Source: Pelargonium nanum
Lineage: Eukaryota; Streptophyta; Magnoliopsida; Geraniales; Geraniaceae
Direction: 5' to 3'
DNA length: 31,114 nucleotides
Assembly: GCA_036897485.1 (NCBI GenBank)
Contig: JAYMTF010000724.1
Coordinates: forward strand, 1 to 31,114
This document shows, piece by piece, positions 18,299 through 31,114 of the stretch (position 1 is its first letter; the number at the start of each line of letters is the position of its first letter). Under the pieces are notes generated by a model. That model did no database searches, was not told the origin of the DNA, and saw nothing but the letters and a program-made list of their open reading frames with translations. Made by a program: the position numbers and the translations under genes.

Positions 18299-18982
18299 TA
18301 GTCTCCGCCAAGGAGTTAATGACTGAGACTCACCAAGACACATCCAATTTGGGCACTATGCTCCCACAAATTCATTGGGGAGGGTACTTTGATTCTTTGT
18401 TCTCTCTCTATATACAGATTTAAAATGTGGGTTTGGTTTTTGAGCTTCTGGGTTTGAGATGGGATATTTTTTGCCGATGGTTTGGTACAAAAAAATGATT
18501 GCTCAAAACTCAGAAAACTGATCATTTGTTTGAATCCGAAGTAAATGTTTTGAGTTATGTACAATGTGGGTTGGGTTTTTGAGCTGGGATATTTTTATTG
18601 ATGGTTTAAATTTTGGATACATCAAAATAATTTTGTTGTTTATAGCTCAGAAATTAGCTATGTTAAAGAGCTTTTATTTATAATCAATGTCTTCTTTAGC
18701 CATAATTGGTTTGCTGGGAAAACTAAGTGAGGATTGACTCAATTGTAAGGAAAGATTTTACGAGATTGAAAATGTTTTTTTTTTCCATGCTTGGATGTTT
18801 GTGGAATGATATGATTTTTTTATGGCTTTATTTGTTTTGATGCACGTTTCATAACAAAGTTTAGATGTAAACTAGTATTTATTTAAGGCTTTTCGAGGAA
18901 GGTATTTATTAGATTAAAAAAAGGATCCAAGTTGAAAATTTTGGGAAAAAAAGGATGTGCTCTTCAACCTGTTTTATGTGTG

Positions 18983-19113
18983 TGTAAACTACCAAAAAAG
19001 TCCCTCAACTTTCAGGTTGTAACTAGTTTGGTCCTTAATTTTATGCTTAAATGGTCTCCTAACTATTGGAAACTGCCAAAGGGACCATTTTGGTCGGTAT
19101 TCAATAGTTGGAT
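18983..19113. repeat. ggtcc-type repeat fragment
   Basis: Words taccaaaaaagtccctcaact, gtttggtcctt, aaatggtctcctaact and gggaccattttggtc match the class of repeat seen at 405-782 and 10206-10347. No clean ends or target duplication are visible. Confidence 0.4.
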
Positions 19114-19659
19114 AATTATGGTTTCATTTTTAGAGTTCCTGGTGTGAGTTGGGATTATTTGGTGGATGGTATTTATCAGCTAGAATTTGGAAACTTCACA
19201 TGAAGTAGAAAGGAGGCAACCTTTGTTTTTAACTTATGATTTTTTTTTTCTTTTTCAAGCTATAATGCTGGAATGACTTTTTTTTCATATTGTGCCTTAT
19301 ATTTACTATTTGTCGTGGTTCATGCAGTCGTGCTTTCCCTGAAAATTAAATTATGGAATGATAGCATTGACAAAGATTTGTTTTGATACACTAATAGTCA
19401 TAGGTTGCACTTTCGCGGAAAATCAAATTCCCTAATGATAGGATTGATAACGGTTATATTTGTTTTGATTCACTATTTGTCGTGTATGGAGTGTGCTCCG
19501 AGAAAATGACAATCTCGTGATAGTATGATTTATAACGGTTGTTCTGATATGTATTTTATCTTTTAACATTTTTTTCTTTATTCTAAATAATGTAGATACA
19601 CTTAAGCCGTGATAATCTTTATCTCTCCATGTATTGTATGGTAGATACAGTTTTGAGGT

Positions 19660-19858
19660 TTGGTTTCATAAAAACTATCCACCTTATGCGGGGCGGGTTT
19701 GGGTTAGGTCTTTTCAACCCGTAACCAGAATTGCCAGCTCTAGTTCGAGCTGACAATCTGGCCCAAAACCTGCGGCCCCCCGAAACCCAACCGAAAATTT
19801 GTGGGTTTGGGGTAAACCACATTTTGCTCATAGAACCCGAACCCGAATTGTCACCTCT
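19660..19858. mobile_element. hAT-like (tagagctggcaa family) remnants, probably two abutting or nested
   Basis: One end reads aattgccagctcta near 19741 and a second reads aattgtcacctcta near 19859, both typical 3' ends of this family. Between them run gcgggtttgggtt, acccaaccg and gaacccgaacccg words. The junctions gttcgagc and gttcaagc after the two ends are similar, which may reflect a target duplication or a nested insertion. No protein is encoded. Confidence 0.5.
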
Positions 19859-20067
19859 AGTTCAAGCGCACTACATCATATTGTGCTCTGATTTGATGCA
19901 AGTTTCATGCTGAAAATGCCACTAAAGTTACAATGTCATTTTTTCGGCTGTGTATCGCTTATAATTATCATCAAATGCTTACTTCATTTATTATTGTTAC
20001 TCTTTCTATCAGATCTTGTCGAGGACTTCCAATAGTTAACTTTGTAACTTGATATTCTATTGAAGAC

Positions 20068-21321
20068 ATGAAGATGGAAATCGAGGGAGATGATCAAAAT
20101 TCTGGGGCCAAGAAGAATCAGCAACAACGTGCAAATAATACCTTAATGCCTGTAAATATCGACTTGAACAAGATAGACTTTCTCGATATGGAAATGGACA
20201 GTACAGAACTAAAGAAAATGAAGCAAACGGTTATGGCAGTCATGGCACAATCCGAGAATGACACATCAAATGGCAGTCTTTTGCCAGGTCTAAACGACGA
20301 TGCTGCACTGGATGTATTGGCCTGGTGCAGCAGATCCGACTATCCAACACTCTCGTGTTTGAACAAAAGGTTTAAGTCATTGATGAGCAGCGGGTATCTA
20401 TACAAACTGAGGCGTCAGCTCGGTGTTATTGAGCATTGGATTTTTTTGTCCTGCATCATGATGCCATGGGAAGCTTATAATCCCGTGAGGAACCGGTGGA
20501 TGAGGCTCCCAGTTATACCTTGTGACGACTGCTTTAATTACGCAGACAAAGAGTCTCTTGCAGTCGGGACTCAGTTGCTAGTTTTTGGTCGGGAACTGTT
20601 GGGATTCGCTATTTATATGTACAGCTTGTGTTCTAAAAACTGGTCTAGATGCACTCCAATGAAATCAGCTCGTTGCTTGTTCGCTTCAGGGAGCGTCGGG
20701 GAACTTGCTATTATTGCTGGAGGAACAGACAAGAATGGCGGGATTTTGAAATCTGCTGAGCTTTTCAACTCTAAGCTGGGCACTTGGGAGACTCTCCCGG
20801 ACATGAACACGCCAAGGAAGTTATGTTCGGGCGTGTTCATGGACGGGAAGTTTTATGCCATTGGTGGGATGTCGACTGGTAGAGATAGTCTCACGTGTGG
20901 GGAAGAGTTTAACATGGAGACTAGGACTTGGAGGAGGATAGAGAACATGTACCCGTCTTTTGACATGGAGTCGCCTCCTGCCATGTGCTCACCTCCACTC
21001 ATCGCGGTTGTGAACAACGAGCTCTACTCTGCTGATCTGGCGACAAACGAGGTGAAGAAATACAACAAAGTGAACAACACTTGGAGGGTAGTGAAGAGCT
21101 TGCCGGTTAGGGCTGGCTCGTGCAATGGTTGGGGCGTGGCGTTTAGGGGAGTTGGGAACAAGTTGATGGTGATTGGGGGGCAGAGAAGGGTTGAAGGTGA
21201 GGCTATTGTGATGCATGCATGGGAACCGGATGCAGACGGGGAAGGGCAGGACTGGAACATGGTTTGCATCAAGAGGCAAGCGGGGGCTTTCGTGTACAAT
21301 TGTGCGATAATGGGATGCTAA
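20068..21321 (+). CDS. F-box/kelch-repeat protein, SKIP11/At1g74510 clade (417 aa)
   Basis: A single uninterrupted coding exon follows the acceptor at 20012. ATG at 20068 is the first in this exon and is followed by a polar, Gln/Asn-rich tail. The F-box spans about residues 70-117 (LLPGLNDDAALDVLAW, then YPTLSCLNKRF). EHWIF and WEAYNPVRNRWMRLP lead into the kelch propeller, with Gly-Gly pairs at 218-219 (IIAGGT), 266-267 (AIGGM) and 370-371 (VIGGQ). The family-typical C-terminus AGAFVYNCAIMGC ends the protein. Such proteins bind SKP1/ASK through the F-box and present substrates through the propeller to an SCF ubiquitin ligase; some relatives target phenylpropanoid enzymes, but the target here is unknown. 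The length is near the family norm of about 390-470. The conserved body is closest, from memory, to At1g74510/At1g14330. Confidence 0.93.
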   Translation: MKMEIEGDDQNSGAKKNQQQRANNTLMPVNIDLNKIDFLDMEMDSTELKKMKQTVMAVMAQSENDTSNGSLLPGLNDDAALDVLAWCSRSDYPTLSCLNKRFKSLMSSGYLYKLRRQLGVIEHWIFLSCIMMPWEAYNPVRNRWMRLPVIPCDDCFNYADKESLAVGTQLLVFGRELLGFAIYMYSLCSKNWSRCTPMKSARCLFASGSVGELAIIAGGTDKNGGILKSAELFNSKLGTWETLPDMNTPRKLCSGVFMDGKFYAIGGMSTGRDSLTCGEEFNMETRTWRRIENMYPSFDMESPPAMCSPPLIAVVNNELYSADLATNEVKKYNKVNNTWRVVKSLPVRAGSCNGWGVAFRGVGNKLMVIGGQRRVEGEAIVMHAWEPDADGEGQDWNMVCIKRQAGAFVYNCAIMGC

Positions 21322-21650
21322 AGGGATACCGGGTTCTTTCTTTCGTTGCGTTGTTCTTCAAATAAGTGTTCATGCTTTAATAAATGTTGATGTCTAGGAG
21401 AGTCTAATGGTCTAAATGTGTCTAATGTTTGTCCTTAGGAGAGCCCAATGGCATAACTTTGTGTCCTTGGGAGAGCCTAATGGACTATAAATATGTGTCC
21501 TTGGGAGAGGCTAGAGGCCTACATGTGGGTCTTTAGGAGGGTCTATTGGAGTGAAATTATACTGTCATTTTTTCTTCTTTTTTTTTTTCTTTCAAATAAT
21601 GTAATGTGGGTTTGTGTCTAATAAATGTTATATTTAGTAATTGTATGAAG
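21322..21650 (+). other. 3' untranslated region of the F-box gene
   Basis: After TAA at 21319-21321 the sequence turns T- and G-rich. AATAAA occurs at 21379-21384 and again near 21620, either of which could guide polyadenylation; the second would place the tandem repeat at 21391-21550 inside the mRNA. Confidence 0.5.
21391..21550 (+). repeat. Five-copy tandem repeat of about 35 bp in the 3' UTR of the F-box gene
   Basis: The unit gtccttgggagagcctaatg with a variable atgtgt-rich linker starts near 21391, 21430, 21463, 21497 and 21529. The middle copies are closest to each other; the outer ones are more diverged. The 3' UTR position follows from the stop at 21321. Confidence 0.75.
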
Positions 21651-22567
21651 TGAGTTTTTGTTTGTTGTTTTTATTTTGTTCTCTTCTATTTTTCTTGTTG
21701 TGTTTTATTTTCCTTTTGTCCATTGTGCTCTTTGATTGTGTAGTTTAAATAATAAATGCTAATGTGTAATTCACAAATTAATTAAAGAGTGACATGCTTA
21801 TCACCTTTAGAGAGAGAGACATTATTCTATTTAATTTTAGTTGAATGTGTTATGTGAAGTCAACTATAACTTTACTACAAAAAGCAATTTGGGCTTTAGA
21901 TCCAAATCCAACCTATAATAGGTGTAGGTTCCAATCTAATATATACCTTAAACCAACCAAAATATAGATTATCACATGTTTGTAGGTTCATATCCAAATC
22001 GCGAGCTAAATAGTTATAACTCATAACATATAAAGATGATGTATTAGACTAAATCTTCAAAATTAATCACTTTGCACAAGAGTTGAGTTTTGTAAAACTA
22101 TTTATGATCCACTAGTTCAATATTTAAATTATTTCATGAGAGTTAATAATTTGGATCAAACTATTTTGGGTTAGCCACCAAATTGATGAGAAAATGAGCA
22201 TATTAGATTTCACTCATTTACTGATTTACCCTAATGAATCAATGAGATCAAAGCGACTTGTTGGATCTAGAATTTTTAATGATGTATCGTGGTCTCATAG
22301 ACAGCTTGGCCTGTTTGGTAACACTACTTAAAATGCCCGTTTGCTAACAAAAATTTGTAAAAACAAATAAGAAAGCTTGTCTCATTAAAGAAAAGAAAAC
22401 ACAATTTTAACTCATATATGGAGAAAAAATAATGAAAGAATAGACATATTTCTCAATAGCTATTTTTAACGTAGTCAATTTTTGGGTATACAATATATAT
22501 TAATAGTATGAGATCTAGATATTGTTTTTATCTGATGCACAAAAGGCTAATCAACAGATAACCTTAC

Positions 22568-22652
22568 CCAGGTGGTGTTCTTCAAAGGAGAGATTGGCCT
22601 GAGAATAATCGACAAAATCAATCAACTTCTTGATCTTCACATGCTTTACAAC
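22568..22652 (-). pseudogene. Orphan exon-like fragment of unknown origin
   Basis: On the minus strand, TTATAG|GTTGTAAAG and CACCTGG|GTAAGG look like a splice acceptor and a strong donor around 85 nt. Only one of the three frames is open; it reads VVKHVKIKKLIDFVDYSQ and then ANLSFEEHHL, which has the look of real protein. I do not recognise the family. No partner exons are visible on either side, so this is either a captured or leftover gene fragment, an exon of an undetected gene, or chance. Confidence 0.25.
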
Positions 22653-23204
22653 CTATAATTCGAACATCAATCTCATTCATTCGTAGAAGCAAAAACAAGA
22701 TGCCAAGGAATAAAATATAATACAATATATAAGAAACGTACAATATGTTTTATAATCTAGACGGGAGCATCAGAATTTTATGAGAAAGGGGGAATAATTG
22801 GCGGACCAAAGAAAAATGGACAATTATTTTGAGAACGAAAGAATATTAGTTTTTACATAAATGAACAAATGGATACTAATTTTGAAATAGAGAATATAGA
22901 TTTTTCAAAGGTGTTGTGATTTTCAACTCATTTCAATGTTGTTTCATGAGAAAATCTTAATCAAAACCTGAAAAATGATAATTTCATTCTCATTCTCATT
23001 CCGATTCTAATTTTCATTTTAGGAACACAAATTATAATACTTGAACAAGTTTGGAATTCACCTGAAAAAGGTATAACTTTTCCCGGCATCTTGAGAGCAT
23101 ATTGAATTGTGTGCCTGCTGTTTTGTTCAACATGTGCATAAAAACAGAGTAATCAATCTGATTGTACTTAAGATGACAATTACAACTTAAGATCGATGAT
23201 AAGG

Positions 23205-23334
23205 CCAATTTTCAAGTCGGGTTCCTCAGATAACCCCACGTAAAACACGAACACGAACCTGCAGTGTTAGACCTTTACAACCCAAACCTGAAAAACAATA
23301 CCAGACCCAAAACCCGAATTACCACCTCTAGACT
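23205..23334. mobile_element. hAT-like remnant
   Basis: Words gtcgggttcc, acacgaacacgaacctg and acccaaaacccgaatt lead to the family-type end taccacctcta at 23334. The left end is not clear and no target duplication is seen. Confidence 0.45.
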
Positions 23335-23565
23335 CTATACATGGAATTGCCAAAGGCAGAGCCACTATCGACCAGGCAGCGTGATATAATCAAATGGTCC
23401 AAAACCTTAAACCTATCATGTGACAATTTATAGGCAACACCAATGCTACAATTGAATGATTTACGACTTAACATATTAACAATTACCACATGTCTGCAGG
23501 TAGGCAACAAAAACAAATAAAATATCATAATAATATTCAATTGTTAGATACTTACATACGTGTTA

Positions 23566-30598
<7,033 letters not shown>

Positions 30599-30970
30599 CT
30601 CTGCCTCCGATTCTCGAGCTCGACGTCTTCGAAGACTTCGAGTCTTCTCTTCTCTTCGATTCTTCGATCTGATTCGCTTTGGTTCTCTGGAATTTTTGGA
30701 GATTGGATTGAAATGAAGTGAACTCGGTGGAGCAGATCGAGTTTCATTTCCAGTGAAATAGGAGGGATGGTCGTTTTTTTTACTCGTTGGTTGATGATGT
30801 TGCCTTCTAAACGACCTGTCGGCTGTGTAATTGGGCTTTGTTTGTGGACTGGGTTTCTATAAAAATGCCAAAGCCCAAATGGTGTGAGTTTGGGGCTTTA
30901 ATAAGATGAGAAGAAAAAGGCCATACCATGTCCCATAAGCCCATGCCTTGGAGTATATAGATTACATTTA
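30599..30970 (-). promoter_or_regulatory. 5' leader and promoter of the GTG gene with three TGGGCT motifs
   Basis: The first 150 bp upstream of the ATG (30599-30760) are rich in TTC/GAA words on the plus strand and probably form the leader. Further up, TGGGCT site II motifs occur at 30832-30837 on the plus strand and 30872-30877 and 30938-30943 on the minus strand. Such motifs are bound by TCP factors and mark broadly expressed genes in plants. The core start site cannot be fixed. Confidence 0.5.
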
Positions 30971-31114
30971 GGTTGCGTTTGATCACAGTGATATAGGAGT
31001 GGATTGGATTTCGAAATCCATCATATCATCTTATCCAACGTTTGACACTACGATGGATTGGATTTCGAAATCCATTATGTGGTTTTTATCCATCATATGA
31101 TGATATGATGGATA
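30971..31114. mobile_element. MITE-like element cut by the window end
   Basis: The sequence opens ggttgcgtttgatcac just after a TTA and contains two copies of ggattggatttcgaaatcc, itself largely palindromic, then atcatatgatgatatgatgg. A G-rich start with gcgtttg next to TTA suggests a Tourist-like (PIF/Harbinger) MITE, but the other end lies outside the window, so the family is a guess. Confidence 0.4.

Larger units (their letters stand above)
17708..18660 (+). repeat. Degenerate tandem duplications in the leader intron of the F-box gene
   Basis: catgcatgcatgttgg occurs at about 17719 and again at about 18063. The block gtgggttttgtttttgagc with ctgggtttgag recurs near 17773, 17908 (partial), 18426 and 18563. 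Each is followed by aaaaaatgatt and agctcaga-like words, and by an agctatgtt word in two copies. Copies are irregular in length, with other insertions between them. Confidence 0.6.
17649..20012 (+). other. Intron in the 5' leader of the F-box gene (2.36 kb)
   Basis: Donor GAG|GTGAGG at 17649 and acceptor TTTCTATCAG|ATCTTG at 20012. Its first 1.5 kb is built from degenerate repeats of gtgggtttggtttttgagc, catgcatgcatgttgg, tgctcaaaactcag and similar words. It also carries a tRNA-like SINE head (18163-18216), TA and GA microsatellites (18244-18298), a ggtcc-type fragment (18983-19113) and hAT-like sequence (19660-19858). Long leader introns of this kind are known to enhance expression in plants. 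Confidence 0.6.
21650..23565. other. Intergenic region between the convergent F-box and GTG genes
   Basis: AT-rich sequence between the ends of two convergently transcribed genes. It includes a CATTCT-type microsatellite at 22982-23020, the orphan exon-like fragment at 22568-22652 and a hAT-like remnant at 23205-23334. The part next to 23565 must hold the 3' UTR of the GTG gene, but no clear poly-A signal was found. Confidence 0.45.

Noticed and set aside
20613-21299. Several minus-strand frames opposite the F-box coding exon
   Set aside because: They are shadows of a clearly conserved plus-strand gene.

Overview
This is eukaryotic DNA from a flowering plant, most likely a eudicot. Genes are AT-rich, split by many GT-AG introns, widely spaced, and their proteins match land-plant families. 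Three complete protein-coding genes and the first exon of a fourth can be read. No bacterial, organellar, CRISPR or LTR-element content was seen, and no unknown multi-gene system. The surprises lie in the non-coding DNA.

Layout. (1) At 198-231 on the minus strand is a 34-nt first coding exon of a gene that runs off the left edge; its N-terminus resembles a chloroplast transit peptide. (2) 405-2290 is repeat-rich: a foldback element, a 5'-truncated LINE with a perfect 13-bp target duplication, and a probable hAT remnant. (3) 2789-11707 on the minus strand is an 11-exon gene for a 1597-residue PHD-finger protein of the AIPP2/PAIPP2 family, chromatin readers of a repressive BAH-PHD-CPL2 complex. 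(4) 12.1-17.1 kb holds no gene. It contains a decayed higher-order tandem array, a 226-bp tandem duplication, a tail-only retroposon insertion and AT-rich filler. (5) About 17450-21650 on the plus strand is an F-box/kelch-repeat gene of the SKIP11/At1g74510 type: a non-coding leader exon, a 2.4-kb intron, then one coding exon for 417 residues. (6) 21.7-23.5 kb is intergenic with one orphan exon-like fragment. (7) 23566-30598 on the minus strand is a 13-exon gene for a 468-residue GPCR-type G protein (GTG1/GTG2, COLD1; Golgi pH regulator family). (8) The right edge holds its promoter, with three TGGGCT motifs, and the start of a MITE cut by the window end.

The genes do not form a functional unit: one acts in chromatin repression, one in ubiquitin ligase substrate selection, one in membrane signalling or ion homeostasis. 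The most unusual pattern is that the first intron of all three complete genes is built from degenerate tandem duplications with a different unit in each gene (about 115 bp, irregular, and about 200 bp). The AIPP2-like gene also appears to use a GC-AG first intron, and two insertions look like retroposon tails with target duplications and almost no element body.

Exon boundaries were derived by reading splice sites and frame by eye. All phases close without a stop, giving 1598 codons for the AIPP2-like gene and 469 for the GTG gene, stops included. Family assignments rest on remembered protein sequences, not on a search.
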